Assembly (NCBI RefSeq): GCF_005222205.1 | Contig: NZ_CP032349.1 | Location: 372,001 to 436,000, forward strand | Source of the DNA: Azospirillum brasilense | GTDB lineage: Bacteria > Pseudomonadota > Alphaproteobacteria > Azospirillales > Azospirillaceae | DNA length: 64,000 nt | Reading direction: 5' to 3' | Translations under genes and position numbers: made by a program | The notes under the pieces: model-generated | Databases searched by the model: none | The model's input: the letters and a program-made list of their open reading frames with translations, nothing else | Told to the model about the DNA's origin: nothing | Shown: positions 34,665 through 43,674 of the stretch, piece by piece | How the letters are laid out: every line of letters begins with the position of its first letter | How positions within the stretch are numbered: position 1 is the first letter of the stretch

Positions 34665-35626
34665 CCGCCCCCCGCTACGTCTCCTTCGCCGGGCACGGCG
34701 AGGTGTCGATCGCCGCACCCGGCGTCTTCACCGACAGCCTCGCCACCGCCTTCATCGTGCGCAGCAACCCGGTGAACACCCAGGCGCTGGTGGATAAGCT
34801 GCTCAACGCGGCGCCTGCCGGGGCGGTGCGCTACGAGGTGGCCGGTCCGGTGGCTCTGTGCACCTTCCTGTCGGTGGGGCGCTGCACCAGCCCGACCGAG
34901 CCGTTCGGCTGGATTCCCTACCGGGAGGCCTCGCTGTGGCTGCCGCTGATCGAGCATCGGCCCGGCCACTGGCCGCGGCTGGTGCTGTGGATGCCGTACG
35001 TCTTCCCGGACGCGACCATTCCGCTGGTCTGCGGGCGCGAGGGCTGGGGCTTCGCCAAGTCGCTCGGCCGCATCACGCTGCCGGAGGAGGGCGCCGAGGC
35101 GCCGCGCTTCGTCTGCGAGACGACGCTGTTCCGCACCATGTCCTCCGACTGCGAGGGGGTGTTCGCCCCGCTGCTGACGGTGGAAGGCGGGCCGTGGACC
35201 CCCGGCTCGGCGTGGCAGAGCCTCGAGGATCTCGCCGCCGACCTCGGCGACGCGCTGAAGGCCCTGCTACGCCCCGGCGGTCTGGTCGAAGGGGTGGAAG
35301 TCGCTGTCAAGGCGGTGGAATCGCTGCTGGCCGGCACGGTGCCGGTCATCAACCTGAAGCAGTTCCGCGACGCCCCGGACAGCGAACGGGCCTGTTACCA
35401 AGCGCTGATCGACTGCCCGATGCACGTCGACCGCTTCCGCGGGGCGTGGCCGATGCGGGGCGACTGGACGCTGCGGGTGGCCGACTACGCCAGCCATCAG
35501 GTCATCTCGGACTTCGGCTTCGCGGCCGGGCCGGATGGCAGCGCCACCGTCCATGTGGATTTCGCCATGCAGATCCACATGGACTTCCGCGCCAACCCCG
35601 GCCGGGTGGTCTGGCAGGCGGAGTGA
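34661..35626 (+). CDS. Acetoacetate decarboxylase family protein
   Basis: 321 residues. The ADC-like barrel motif 'PLVCGREGWGFAKSLGRI' holds the likely Schiff-base Lys133. In true acetoacetate decarboxylase the catalytic Lys is followed by a second Lys that lowers its pKa; here the next residue is Ser, so the chemistry may be aldolase/dehydratase-like or different. The GTG start at 34661 overlaps the stop of the flavoprotein gene, so the two are translationally coupled and likely act in sequence on one substrate. The C-terminal half (about 190-320) departs from short ADC sequences. It ends 6 bp before a strong terminator. Confidence 0.7.
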   Translation: MTAPRYVSFAGHGEVSIAAPGVFTDSLATAFIVRSNPVNTQALVDKLLNAAPAGAVRYEVAGPVALCTFLSVGRCTSPTEPFGWIPYREASLWLPLIEHRPGHWPRLVLWMPYVFPDATIPLVCGREGWGFAKSLGRITLPEEGAEAPRFVCETTLFRTMSSDCEGVFAPLLTVEGGPWTPGSAWQSLEDLAADLGDALKALLRPGGLVEGVEVAVKAVESLLAGTVPVINLKQFRDAPDSERACYQALIDCPMHVDRFRGAWPMRGDWTLRVADYASHQVISDFGFAAGPDGSATVHVDFAMQIHMDFRANPGRVVWQAE

Positions 35627-35632
35627 GGAAAG

Positions 35633-35668
35633 GGGCGCCGGCCCGACGGAAGGCCGGCGCCCGTTTTT
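35633..35668 (+). terminator. Rho-independent terminator, strong, between convergent units
   Basis: A perfect 11-bp stem GGGCGCCGGCC / GGCCGGCGCCC with an 8-nt loop is followed by TTTTT at 35664-35668. It ends the flavoprotein/ADC transcript. Read on the other strand, the same stem lies just beyond the porin stop and is followed by CTTTCC, so it may work both ways. Confidence 0.85.
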
Positions 35669-35684
35669 CAGATATGGGAGACCG

Positions 35685-37064
35685 TCAGAACGAGGCGCTG
35701 AGGCTCAGCGCCACGATGTCGGTGCCGTTGCAGAACTTCCCCGGGTTGACGGCGGAGCCGTTGGGCGGCGTGCCGTTGCTCACGCATTCCTGGAAGCCGT
35801 GGGAAAAGGCGCCGTCCAGCCGCAGCGTCTCGGAGAAGGCGTAGCCGACGCCGACGCTGGCGTGCTTGGTGATGACCACCGGGATGACCGAGACGATGTC
35901 CTCCGCCGGAGAGGTCTTGTCGGCCCAGCGGAAGCCGGCGCGCAGGGTCAGCGCGTCGGTCACTTGGTAGGCACCGCCGACGGCGAAGATGTTGATGTCG
36001 CGGTAGCGCTGCGGCAGCGTCTCCCACACCGTGCCGAGGCCTGGCACGTCGACGCGGATGTTGTACTGGCGCAGCGCCTGCGCCCAGAAGGCCCGCCGGT
36101 AGTCGAAGGCGACGGTCAGGTCGGGCCGCAGCCGGTGGCTGACGCCGATGCCGAACTCGGCGGGGAGCTGGAAATTGCCCAGCGTGTACTTCGCGGGCTG
36201 GGTCAGCCGCGAGCCGTCCGGCGCCAGCACGATCACCGAACCGTCGCCGGTCAGGTTGTTGAGCGCCGTGCGGAACTGGTAGAAGGCGCCGACGGTGGTC
36301 TCGGCCTGCGGCTTCCAGGTCAGGCCGAGCCGGCCGCTGACCCCGTCGCCCTCCACGCCGGCGCGGGCGATCGACGGGTCGAAGATGTCGAAATAGACGC
36401 CGCCGCCCATCCCGACCATGGCGCTGGCCGCGCCCAGCATCGGCCCCTGTCCGGTCAGCCGCCCGGTGGCGGCCAGCGCGCCGAGCTGGTCGGCCCCCTG
36501 AAGGACGCGGAAGCCGAGCCCCGCCCGCACATAGTCGATGGCGCCCGCCACCGTGACCTTCGGCGTCACGTCCCAGGCGGCGGCCAGCGGGACGCGCATG
36601 AACATCGCCTCGCTGCTGGTGCGCAGTCCGCTGTCGACGCCGGACGGCAGGCGGGCCATGAAGCTGCCCTCGCCGTAATCGGTGCCGAAGCCGCCCTGGG
36701 CGTAGGCGCCCAGCCCCAGCGCCAGGGTCTCATGCCGCCAGACGAAGCCGCCCTGGGGGATGTAGTAGCCCTGGAAGGGGAAGGTGTCCTTGCCGTGCGC
36801 CACCTCGCCGGTCCGCGTCTGCGTGGCGCGCAGCCCGGTCGGGGCGGCGACGACCAGTCCGCCTTCCAGATAGGAGGAGGAGCGCTGGGTCAGGGTCGCC
36901 GGGTTGAAGATCATGGCGGCGCCGCCGATGTCGGACGCCGCGCCGGTGCCGCCCATGCCCATGGACACGGCCCCGAATCCTTCGAAGGTGTAGACGTCGG
37001 TGGCATGGGACGGAAACGCGGCGGCCAGGGTGGCCGCCGCGGCAAACGCTGCGATTACGCGCAT
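35685..37064 (-). CDS. FadL/OmpP1/TodX-family outer membrane protein
   Basis: 459 residues. A signal peptide (about 1-21, 'AAFPSHA-TDVY') is followed by the FadL-type hatch start 'GFGAVSMGMGGTGAA' and 'AAMIFNPATL', matching the family's NPA motif. A beta-barrel with alternating hydrophobic strands follows and ends in a terminal Phe (LSLSASF), as expected for Bam-assembled porins. Such proteins pass hydrophobic compounds, fatty acids or aromatics through the outer membrane. It begins 13 bp after flavoprotein paralogue 2 on the same strand, indicating that the enzyme and porin share a hydrophobic substrate. Confidence 0.88.
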   Translation of the reverse strand: MRVIAAFAAAATLAAAFPSHATDVYTFEGFGAVSMGMGGTGAASDIGGAAMIFNPATLTQRSSSYLEGGLVVAAPTGLRATQTRTGEVAHGKDTFPFQGYYIPQGGFVWRHETLALGLGAYAQGGFGTDYGEGSFMARLPSGVDSGLRTSSEAMFMRVPLAAAWDVTPKVTVAGAIDYVRAGLGFRVLQGADQLGALAATGRLTGQGPMLGAASAMVGMGGGVYFDIFDPSIARAGVEGDGVSGRLGLTWKPQAETTVGAFYQFRTALNNLTGDGSVIVLAPDGSRLTQPAKYTLGNFQLPAEFGIGVSHRLRPDLTVAFDYRRAFWAQALRQYNIRVDVPGLGTVWETLPQRYRDINIFAVGGAYQVTDALTLRAGFRWADKTSPAEDIVSVIPVVITKHASVGVGYAFSETLRLDGAFSHGFQECVSNGTPPNGSAVNPGKFCNGTDIVALSLSASF

Positions 37065-37077
37065 TGAATCAGGATTC

Positions 37078-39087
37078 TCAATCGGACGGGGTGAGGTCGA
37101 TGGTCTGGCGGGCGATGGCCTCGGCGGCCTGCTTTCCGGAGAGGACGGCGATCTCGGCGCTGCCCGCGCTGAACCAGGTCCGCGTCCAGTCCCCCGCCAG
37201 GAAGGCGTTGACGAAGCCGCTGTCGCCCGGCGTCAGCCGGGTCTCCACCGTCGCCGGGAAGCACTGCACGTAAAGCTCCGACGGGTCGAGGTTGTAGCGG
37301 TAGTAGGAGGAATGGACCTGGCTCTGGTCGAACACGCCGTCCTTGACCGTGTTGGGCCACAGAACCCCGATGTTGGCGTTCAGCCACTCCGTGGCATCCC
37401 GGCGGACGTCCGCGGCCATCCGCTGCGGCAGGCCGCAGGCGTAGGGCGGGGCGCCGGCCGGCCAGCGGGCGGTGCCGCAGAAATACTCCACGGCCTTGAC
37501 GGTGCCGGGCGGCCAGGATTCGGCGGGGATGAGGTGGCTCATCTCGCCCCAGCTGTCCAGTTCCTCGACATAGCTGGTCATGGCGGTCGGGCCGGCCTTC
37601 CAGCCCATCTCCTCGATGCTCGGCGTCATCCAGAGCTGGACCGCCTGGGTCGGCACCGCCGGGGTGACCTCGACCATCTGCTTGAAGCGCAAGTCGGCCT
37701 GCATCAGTTCCGCCGCCGGCTCGGCCAGCGCGGCGGGCGGCATCGCCAGGACGACGAGGTCGAAATCCTTGCCGACCTCCAGCACCGATTCCCCGGCGGT
37801 GCAGTGGCAGAACACGGATTCCAGATTGATGCCGGCGTCGCGGATCTTGTCGCCGTCGACGATCTGGCTCCAGTCCGGCTCGGACGGCCAGCAGTAGAGC
37901 CACTTCCCATCGTCGCCGTAGCCGACCTTGACGAACGGGTCATAGGCGCCGTTGACGAGATCGACCTGCCGGTTCAGGCGCACCCGCTCCACCCAGGCGC
38001 CGTTCTCCGAGGTTTCCAGCTTGGTCAGGCGGTGGAACAGCTTGATGTCCACCCCGCGCTGCTTCAGCACGAACCAGGCGGGCGTGAAGACGGTGTCGCC
38101 CATGCCGGCGTTCATCTTCCACAGCGGCGCGCCCTTGTAGGCGAAGCCCATCAGCAGAAGGATCTCCGCCGCCGCACCGGCGGCGAAGCGCGCGTTCTCC
38201 GGCCCGTCGGTCGCTTCGCCGTTCTTGTAGGAGAAGCACATGTCGTAGAGCAGGCGCACCGGGGCCGACCACGCGAAGGTGTCGGAGATGCCGTTCTTCT
38301 GCAGCCACTCGCGGAAGTCCTCGCCGTTGATGCGGTCGAAGCCGTCCTTGCCGTAGGGCAGCACGTCGGCGAAGCAGCCGATGGCGAAGGCGAGGCCGAA
38401 ATCGGCGAAGCAGGCGAACTCCCAGCCCTCGTCCGACAGCTTCAGCAGCGGCTCCAGGACCGCCTGGAAGCCCTTCTGGACGAGCTTGAGCAGATCGACG
38501 ATCAGCCCGTGGTCCAGGGCGCCGTCGCCGGCCTCCTCGATGTGGGCCCGCGCCTTGTCGAGGGCGTCCAGGCCGAGCTTGGCGGTGAGGTGGCCGGGCA
38601 GATGGTCGTGCTTGGCGACCAGATTCTGCAGCGCGCCGATCAGGAAGGCGGCGAAGCCGTTCGGGCCGAGCGACCGCGGGTCGCCGGGCGTGCCGGGGCG
38701 CTCGGGGAAGTCGAGGTTCCAGGAGTGCCAGCGGGTCTTGCCGAAGCGCGGGATGTCCTGCATCAGCGTCACCTGATACAGCGGGCGGAAGGCGTCGGTC
38801 CAGGTCTGGAAGGCGTAGTCGGCGGGCTTGTCCCACTCCGCGTAGGCGCCGCGCACCATCCGGAAGGCGTTGTCGTAGAAGCCCAGGAAGATGTGCAGCC
38901 CGTGCTCCTCGATGCGCTGGCCCTGCTTGGCGTTGCGGCCGCTGGCCCCCTTGCCGCCCAGCCGCCAGCCGTGGCTGACCAGAGTCACGTCGAACGTCTC
39001 GCGCAACGCCTCGGTCGCCGTGAGAGTCAGCGCGGCGGACACGCCCCCAAGCCCGCCGCCCAGCACCAGCACACGCGTCTTTCCCAT
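37078..39087 (-). CDS. Large FAD-dependent oxidoreductase, phytoene-desaturase-like, paralogue 2
   Basis: 669 residues. It has Rossmann motif 'VLVLGGGLGGVSAALTLT', then 'HGWRLGGKGASGR' and 'RIEEHGLHIFLGFYDNAF', closely matching paralogue 1 at 32370. The C-terminal motif here is the intact 'FLAGDWTRTWFSAG', with Asp633. The ATG at 39087 is used; an in-frame GTG 3 codons upstream is possible. It is preceded by eutC (116-bp gap) and followed 13 bp later by the FadL-type porin. Known relatives desaturate or isomerise long isoprenoids, or are amine-oxidase-like; I cannot name the substrate. Pairing of two such enzymes, one with and one without the FAD-binding Asp, suggests a heteromeric or two-step system. 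Confidence 0.72.
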   Translation of the reverse strand: MGKTRVLVLGGGLGGVSAALTLTATEALRETFDVTLVSHGWRLGGKGASGRNAKQGQRIEEHGLHIFLGFYDNAFRMVRGAYAEWDKPADYAFQTWTDAFRPLYQVTLMQDIPRFGKTRWHSWNLDFPERPGTPGDPRSLGPNGFAAFLIGALQNLVAKHDHLPGHLTAKLGLDALDKARAHIEEAGDGALDHGLIVDLLKLVQKGFQAVLEPLLKLSDEGWEFACFADFGLAFAIGCFADVLPYGKDGFDRINGEDFREWLQKNGISDTFAWSAPVRLLYDMCFSYKNGEATDGPENARFAAGAAAEILLLMGFAYKGAPLWKMNAGMGDTVFTPAWFVLKQRGVDIKLFHRLTKLETSENGAWVERVRLNRQVDLVNGAYDPFVKVGYGDDGKWLYCWPSEPDWSQIVDGDKIRDAGINLESVFCHCTAGESVLEVGKDFDLVVLAMPPAALAEPAAELMQADLRFKQMVEVTPAVPTQAVQLWMTPSIEEMGWKAGPTAMTSYVEELDSWGEMSHLIPAESWPPGTVKAVEYFCGTARWPAGAPPYACGLPQRMAADVRRDATEWLNANIGVLWPNTVKDGVFDQSQVHSSYYRYNLDPSELYVQCFPATVETRLTPGDSGFVNAFLAGDWTRTWFSAGSAEIAVLSGKQAAEAIARQTIDLTPSD

Positions 39088-39203
39088 CGCAGCCACCCCG
39101 AGCCCCCGGTTGTTTTGCCGGGGGATTGTGCTTGGCATCGCCGGATGTCGCAATGGGATTAAGACGAATGCGAACATTCCGTCGCCGCACCGATGCGAAT
39201 CGG

Positions 39204-40016
39204 TTACGGGGCGTTGGCGTCCGGCAGTTCCGGCGGGGTGGCGGGAGCTGCGGCGTCGAGCATGATTCCCGACCGGCGCTGGGCGAACATTGCGATGAGC
39301 AGGGCCGCTGCCTGGGCGGCGGCGGCGGTGGGGGCGAGGCCGCCGACTCGGACGTTGGAGATGCAGTTGCGCTCGCTGTCCACCCGGCCGGGTCGCGGTT
39401 CCCAGGTCAGATAGAGGCCCAATGAATCGGCGGCGCTCAGCCCCGGCCGCTCGCCGATCAGGACGACGCTCGCCCGCGCCTGGAGCAGCGCGCCGACCGG
39501 GTCGCCCAGCGCCACCCGCGCCTGCTCCGCCACCACCACCGGCCCGACCCGCAGCCCGGCCGCCTGGAGCTTCGGGATCAGGGCCTCCAGCACCGCGACG
39601 GCGTTGGCCTGCACGGCGGTGCCGCTCAGCCCGTCGCCGACCACCAGAACCACGTCGGGGGCGCGGACCGGCTCCGACAGGCGGCGCTGCGACTCCTCCG
39701 ACAATTGCCGGCCGAGGTCCGGGCGCTTCAGGTAGGCGGCGCGGTCGGGCGCCGCGCTGGTCACCGCGACCGCCGGCCAGCCGCGCTCCGCCAGGGCCGC
39801 CAGAAGCGCCGCGGCGTCGAGCGGCGTGTGCACGGCGTCGCGCGCCCGGGCGTGGGCGGCCTGGAAGGCGAGGTGGGCGGCGGTGGGCAGGCCGCTCCCG
39901 GCGTGGCCCAGCGCGATCCGCGCGTCGGTGTGGCGGCGCAGATGCGCCCAGCGATCGGGCTGGACCGGGTCGGGTTGGGCCTGGGAGGGAAGGGGCACCG
40001 GTTCGGACTCCGTCAT
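39204..40016 (-). CDS. eutC: Ethanolamine ammonia-lyase small subunit
   Basis: 270 residues with the EutC core 'HTDARIALGHAGSGLPTAAH' (B12-contacting loop), 'DVVLVVGDGLSGTAVQANAV' and 'ADSLGLYLTWEPRPGR', then 'ERNCISNVR'. With EutB it forms the cobalamin-dependent enzyme that splits ethanolamine to acetaldehyde and ammonia. ATG overlaps the eutB stop by 4 bp. No microcompartment shell, eutA reactivase or eutH permease genes are near, as is usual for the stand-alone eutBC of alphaproteobacteria. Confidence 0.96.
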   Translation of the reverse strand: MTESEPVPLPSQAQPDPVQPDRWAHLRRHTDARIALGHAGSGLPTAAHLAFQAAHARARDAVHTPLDAAALLAALAERGWPAVAVTSAAPDRAAYLKRPDLGRQLSEESQRRLSEPVRAPDVVLVVGDGLSGTAVQANAVAVLEALIPKLQAAGLRVGPVVVAEQARVALGDPVGALLQARASVVLIGERPGLSAADSLGLYLTWEPRPGRVDSERNCISNVRVGGLAPTAAAAQAAALLIAMFAQRRSGIMLDAAAPATPPELPDANAP

Positions 40017-41407
40017 GGCTGTTCCTCCGGCAGGGGCAGGGCGGGCAGAAGGCAGGACGCGGCGGGGTCGAAGCGCAGGCGCCCGGTGGAATCGGCGATG
40101 CCGGCGGCCTGCTGCCACGCCTCGAACTCCGGCGCGGGGCGGCGGCCGAGCACCTGACGCACATAGAGCGCGTCGTGGAAGGAGGTGCTCTGGTAGTTCA
40201 GCATGATGTCGTCGGCCCCCGGCACCCCCATGATGAAGGTGCAGCCGGCCACGCCGAGCAGGGTGAGCAGGGCGTCCATGTCGTCCTGGTCGGCCTCCGC
40301 GTGGTTGGTGTAGCAGACGTCGCAGCCCATCGGCAGGCCGAGCAGCTTGGCGCAGAAATGATCCTCCAGCCCGGCCCGCGTGATCTGCTTGCCGTCGTAG
40401 AGGTATTCCGGCCCGATGAAGCCGACCACCGTGTTGACCAGAAGCGGCCGGTAGCGGCGGGCGACGGCGTAGCAGCGCGCCTCCACCGTCTGCTGGTCCA
40501 CCCCCTCATGCGCGCCGGACGACAGCTCGCTGCCCTGGCCGGTCTCGAAATACATCAGGTTGTCGCCGACGGTGCCGCGGTTCAGCGCCCGTCCGGCCTC
40601 CCACGCCTCGTCCAGCAGGGCCAACGAGACGCCGAAGGCGCGGTTGGCGGCCTCCGTCCCGGCGATGGACTGGAAGACCAGATCGACCGGCGCCCCGCGC
40701 TCCATGGCCTTCAACGCCGTGGTCACATGGGCCAGCACGCAGGACTGGATCGGCGCGCCGGTGCGCAGGCGAAGCTCCTCCAGCATCTCCAGGAGGGTCG
40801 TCATCGCCTCCACGCTGTCGGTGGCCGGGTTGATGCCGATCACCGCGTCGCCGCTGCCGTACATCAGCCCGTCGAGGACACTGGCCGCGATGCCGCGCGG
40901 GTCGTCCACCGGGTGGTTGGGCTGCAGGCGCGTCGATAGGCGTCCCGGCAGACCGATGGTGTTGCGGAAGCGCGTGACGACGCGGGTCTTGGCGGCGACG
41001 GCGATCAGGTCCTGCAGCCGCATGATCTTTGACACCGCCGCGACCATCTCCGGCGTCAGGCCCGGGGCGAGCGCCGTCAGGGCCGCCGCGTCCGCCGCCT
41101 CCGACAGCAGCCAGTCACGGAAGCCGCCGACGGTCAGGTGGGCGACCGGGGCGAAGGCGGCGCCGTCGTGGCCGTCGACGATCAGCCGGGTCACCTCGTC
41201 CGTCTCGTAGGGGACGACCGCCTCGCTCAGGAAATGGCGCAGCGGCAGGTCGGCCAGGGCCATCTGCGCGGCCACCCGCTCCGCCGCGCTGGCGGCGATC
41301 AGCCCGGCCAGCGCGTCGCCCGAGCGTGGCGGCGAGGCGCGGGCGAGCAGAGTCTTCAGATCGGGAAACTGGTGCCGCGTCCCGGCCAGAGTGTGGGCGA
41401 ATGCCAT
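40013..41407 (-). CDS. eutB: Ethanolamine ammonia-lyase large subunit
   Basis: 464 residues, full length. The TIM-barrel substrate site 'TRLQPNHPVDDPRG' carries the Arg and Gln that bind ethanolamine, and 'FQSIAGTEAANRAFG' and 'NLMYFETGQGSELSSGAHEG' are hallmark EutB segments. GAGGGGAGAGGGG precedes the ATG. The gene is 33 bp downstream of the inositol-phosphatase-family gene on the same strand and is coupled to eutC. This order suggests that ethanolamine is released from a phosphate ester before cleavage. Confidence 0.97.
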   Translation of the reverse strand: MAFAHTLAGTRHQFPDLKTLLARASPPRSGDALAGLIAASAAERVAAQMALADLPLRHFLSEAVVPYETDEVTRLIVDGHDGAAFAPVAHLTVGGFRDWLLSEAADAAALTALAPGLTPEMVAAVSKIMRLQDLIAVAAKTRVVTRFRNTIGLPGRLSTRLQPNHPVDDPRGIAASVLDGLMYGSGDAVIGINPATDSVEAMTTLLEMLEELRLRTGAPIQSCVLAHVTTALKAMERGAPVDLVFQSIAGTEAANRAFGVSLALLDEAWEAGRALNRGTVGDNLMYFETGQGSELSSGAHEGVDQQTVEARCYAVARRYRPLLVNTVVGFIGPEYLYDGKQITRAGLEDHFCAKLLGLPMGCDVCYTNHAEADQDDMDALLTLLGVAGCTFIMGVPGADDIMLNYQSTSFHDALYVRQVLGRRPAPEFEAWQQAAGIADSTGRLRFDPAASCLLPALPLPEEQP

Positions 41408-41440
41408 GGCGTCCCCTCTCCCCCTCCTCGGTTCGTCCGC

Positions 41441-42310
41441 TCAACCCGCCGCCCGCGCGATGGCGGCGATGGTCTCGGCGTGCAGGTCGGCGGTGGCGGC
41501 GGCGACCACGCGCCCGTCGGAGTCCATGGTCAGCGGCTTGCCCTGCCAATCCGTGATGACCCCGCCGGCCCCCTCGATCACCGGCTGCATGGCCAGGTAA
41601 TCGTAAGGCTGGAGCCCGGCCTCGATCACCAGATCGATGTGGCCCGAGGCGACCAGCCCGTAGATGTAGCAGTCGCCGCCAAAGCGCCGCGTCCGCGCCT
41701 GCCGGCTGACCGTCTCGAACACCCGCAGCCCCGCCGCGTCGAAGGCGTCGGGCGAGGTGGTGTAGACCGTGGCGTCGGCCAGCCGGCGGCAGTCGCGCGT
41801 GCGGCAGGGCCGCTCCGCTCCCGTCCCGTCGCTGTAGAGTGTGGGGGCGCCGGCGCGTCCCGTCCAGCGTTCGCCCAGCACCGGCATGTCGATCAGCCCG
41901 ACCGCCGGGACCCCGCGCTCCAGCACCGCCAGCAGCGTGCCGTAGACCGGCCAGCCGCTGATGAAGCTGCGCGTGCCGTCGATGGGGTCGATCACCCAGA
42001 CGATCTCCGAGTCGAGCCGGTCGCGGCCATGCTCCTCCCCGAAGATTCCATGGTCCGGGAAGCGCTCGGCGATGCGGCGGCGCAGGGCGGCCTCCACCTC
42101 GCGGTCGGCGATGGTTACCGGGCTGTCGTCGGATTTGGTGTCGATGGCGACCGGCGTGCGGAACCAGCGGCGGGACAGGCCGCGTGCCTCGTCCGCCAGG
42201 GCGGCGGCGAAGCTGGCCAACTCCCCGGCCAACTCCCCGGTCGATTCGCCGGCCAGCTCCCCGGTCAACGCCGCACGGTCGATGGTCGCGTCCTTGGTGA
42301 TGGGGCTCAT
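41441..42310 (-). CDS. Inositol-monophosphatase-family phosphatase, histidinol-phosphatase-like
   Basis: 289 residues. The Mg2+-binding motifs are all present: 'GIFGEEHG', 'VWVIDPIDGTRSF' and 'PYDYLAMQPVIEGAGG'. 'GTRSFISGWPVYGTLLAV' is closest to the HisN-type histidinol phosphatases of this fold, but many relatives hydrolyse inositol, fructose or PAP phosphates. The N-terminus has a short imperfect repeat 'LTGELAGESTGELAGELA'. It is first in a run IMPase-eutB-eutC-flavoprotein-porin and divergent from an aminoethylphosphonate-type importer, so hydrolysis of an imported phosphate ester, for instance phosphoethanolamine, is a reasonable alternative to a histidine-pathway role; no his genes are here. 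Confidence 0.8.
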   Translation of the reverse strand: MSPITKDATIDRAALTGELAGESTGELAGELASFAAALADEARGLSRRWFRTPVAIDTKSDDSPVTIADREVEAALRRRIAERFPDHGIFGEEHGRDRLDSEIVWVIDPIDGTRSFISGWPVYGTLLAVLERGVPAVGLIDMPVLGERWTGRAGAPTLYSDGTGAERPCRTRDCRRLADATVYTTSPDAFDAAGLRVFETVSRQARTRRFGGDCYIYGLVASGHIDLVIEAGLQPYDYLAMQPVIEGAGGVITDWQGKPLTMDSDGRVVAAATADLHAETIAAIARAAG

Positions 42311-42323
42311 GATCTGCCTTGTT

Positions 42324-42341
42324 TTTGTGCGGCTGCGCAAA
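42324..42341. promoter_or_regulatory. Candidate DeoR operator in the divergent phosphatase/ABC promoter region
   Basis: TTTGTGC-GGCT-GCGCAAA is an imperfect 18-bp inverted repeat, with six of seven arm bases matching. Related half-sites TGTGCAAT (42353-42360) and AGTGCAAA (42384-42391) follow within the 163-bp gap. The motif was found by eye. The DeoR regulator encoded at the end of the ABC operon is the obvious candidate to bind it. Confidence 0.35.
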
Positions 42342-42473
42342 TGCACGCCAACTGTGCAATCATGGTAGACACAAACGCACAGAAGTGCAAACCTCCACTT
42401 AAATCCACGGCGGGCACGGGCTCGCCACCGGCCGGGGCGCCGGGAAAGGGCATGCGGAACAGAGGGGTTGGCG

Positions 42474-43493
42474 ATGGTGGAGTTTGCTGGGAAGTCGCTG
42501 CTGGCCGGCGTGGTGCTCATGGGCGCGGCGGTGCTGCCGGCCGTCGTGCAGGCGGGGACGCTGACCGTCTACACGGCGCTGGAGGAGGACGAGATCGCCG
42601 ACTATGTGGCGGCGGCGAAGAAGGACCTGCCGGACATCGACCTGAAGGTGCTGCGCCTGTCCACCGGCGACCTCGGCGCCCGCATGCTGGCCGAGGCGTC
42701 CAACCCGCAGCACGACGTGATCTGGGGCTGGGCCGTCACCAACATGCTCGACCCGCGCGTCATGGCGCTGGTCGAGCCCTACGCCGCCAAGGGCTCCGAC
42801 GCGCTGCCGGCCGCCTACAAGGGGGCGGACGCGAGCTGGTTCGCCGCCACCGGCTACATGGCCGCCTTCTGCGTGAACACGGAGCTTCTGAAGGCCAAGA
42901 ACCTGCCGGTCCCGACCTCCTGGAAGGACCTGACCAACCCGGTCTACAAGGGCGAGGTGGTGATGCCGAACCCGGTTTCCTCGGGCACCGGCTATCTCCA
43001 GATCGCCGCCATCCTGCAGAGCCAGGGCAACGAGAAGGGCTGGCAGTTCCTGAAGACGCTGGACGGCAACATCGCCCAATACATCAAGTCCGGCTCCAAG
43101 CCCTGCAAGTCGGCCCGCTCGGGCGAGTTCGCCATCGGCGCCTCGCTGGCCTTCGCCGCCATCAAGTCGGTCGAGGAGGGCTTCCCGCTCAAGATGGTCA
43201 TCCCGACCGACGGCGCCGGCTACGAGCTTGAGGCGTCGGCTCTGATGAAGACGTCGAAGAACAAGGACGACGCCAAGCGCTTCCTCGACTGGACCCTGTC
43301 GCCGAAGGCCGCCGCGCTCTACACCAAGTACAAGGAAATCGTGACGATCCCCGGCGCCCCGGTCGCCAAGGCGGCGGAAGAGGCCGGTCTGCCGGCGGAC
43401 GTCCAGAAGGTCCTCTACCCGATGGACTTCGCCAAGTCCGCGGCGGAGCGCGACGCCATCCTGAAGACCTGGCAGGGCAGCATCGGCCGCTGA
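42474..43493 (+). CDS. ABC transporter binding protein, 2-aminoethylphosphonate (PhnS2-like) family
   Basis: 339 residues. A signal peptide (about 1-29) precedes the mature start '[19 protein letters not shown]', which is typical of the Fbp-like family annotated for 2-aminoethylphosphonate uptake. Further marks are '[16 protein letters not shown]' and '[17 protein letters not shown]', where the Ser/Thr/Gly loop would hold a phospho- or phosphono-group. The ATG at 42474 follows GAGGGG. Related transporters (AfuABC) carry hexose phosphates, so a phosphate ester such as phosphoethanolamine is as likely as a phosphonate; no phosphonatase genes (phnW, phnX, phnA) are nearby. Confidence 0.82.
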   Translation: MVEFAGKSLLAGVVLMGAAVLPAVVQAGTLTVYTALEEDEIADYVAAAKKDLPDIDLKVLRLSTGDLGARMLAEASNPQHDVIWGWAVTNMLDPRVMALVEPYAAKGSDALPAAYKGADASWFAATGYMAAFCVNTELLKAKNLPVPTSWKDLTNPVYKGEVVMPNPVSSGTGYLQIAAILQSQGNEKGWQFLKTLDGNIAQYIKSGSKPCKSARSGEFAIGASLAFAAIKSVEEGFPLKMVIPTDGAGYELEASALMKTSKNKDDAKRFLDWTLSPKAAALYTKYKEIVTIPGAPVAKAAEEAGLPADVQKVLYPMDFAKSAAERDAILKTWQGSIGR

Positions 43494-43503
43494 GGCCCGG
43501 TTT

Positions 43504-43646
43504 CCCTCTCCCGCTCCGGGAGAGGGTGCCCGCGAAAGCGGGCGGGTGAGGGTCGCGCGAGAATCGAAGCACGCTTTCTTGGCGGCACCCTCACCCTTCC
43601 CGCGCTTTCGCGCGGGCCCCTTCCTTCTCCCGCGGCGGGAGAGGGA
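43504..43646. repeat. 143-bp palindromic repeat element, copy 2
   Basis: Same length and layout as the copy at 1208-1350. Ends CCCTCTCCCGCTCCGGGAG and GCGGCGGGAGAGGGA are inverted, and the inner arms are built on 'GCCCGCGAAAGCGGGC' and 'CCCGCGCTTTCGCGCGGG'. It fills most of the 181-bp gap between the binding-protein and ATPase genes of one operon, where folded RNA could protect the upstream message and lower transport of ribosomes into the ATPase gene. Confidence 0.8.
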
Positions 43647-43674
43647 GTCATCCCCCGCTCCAGATGGCCGCGCC

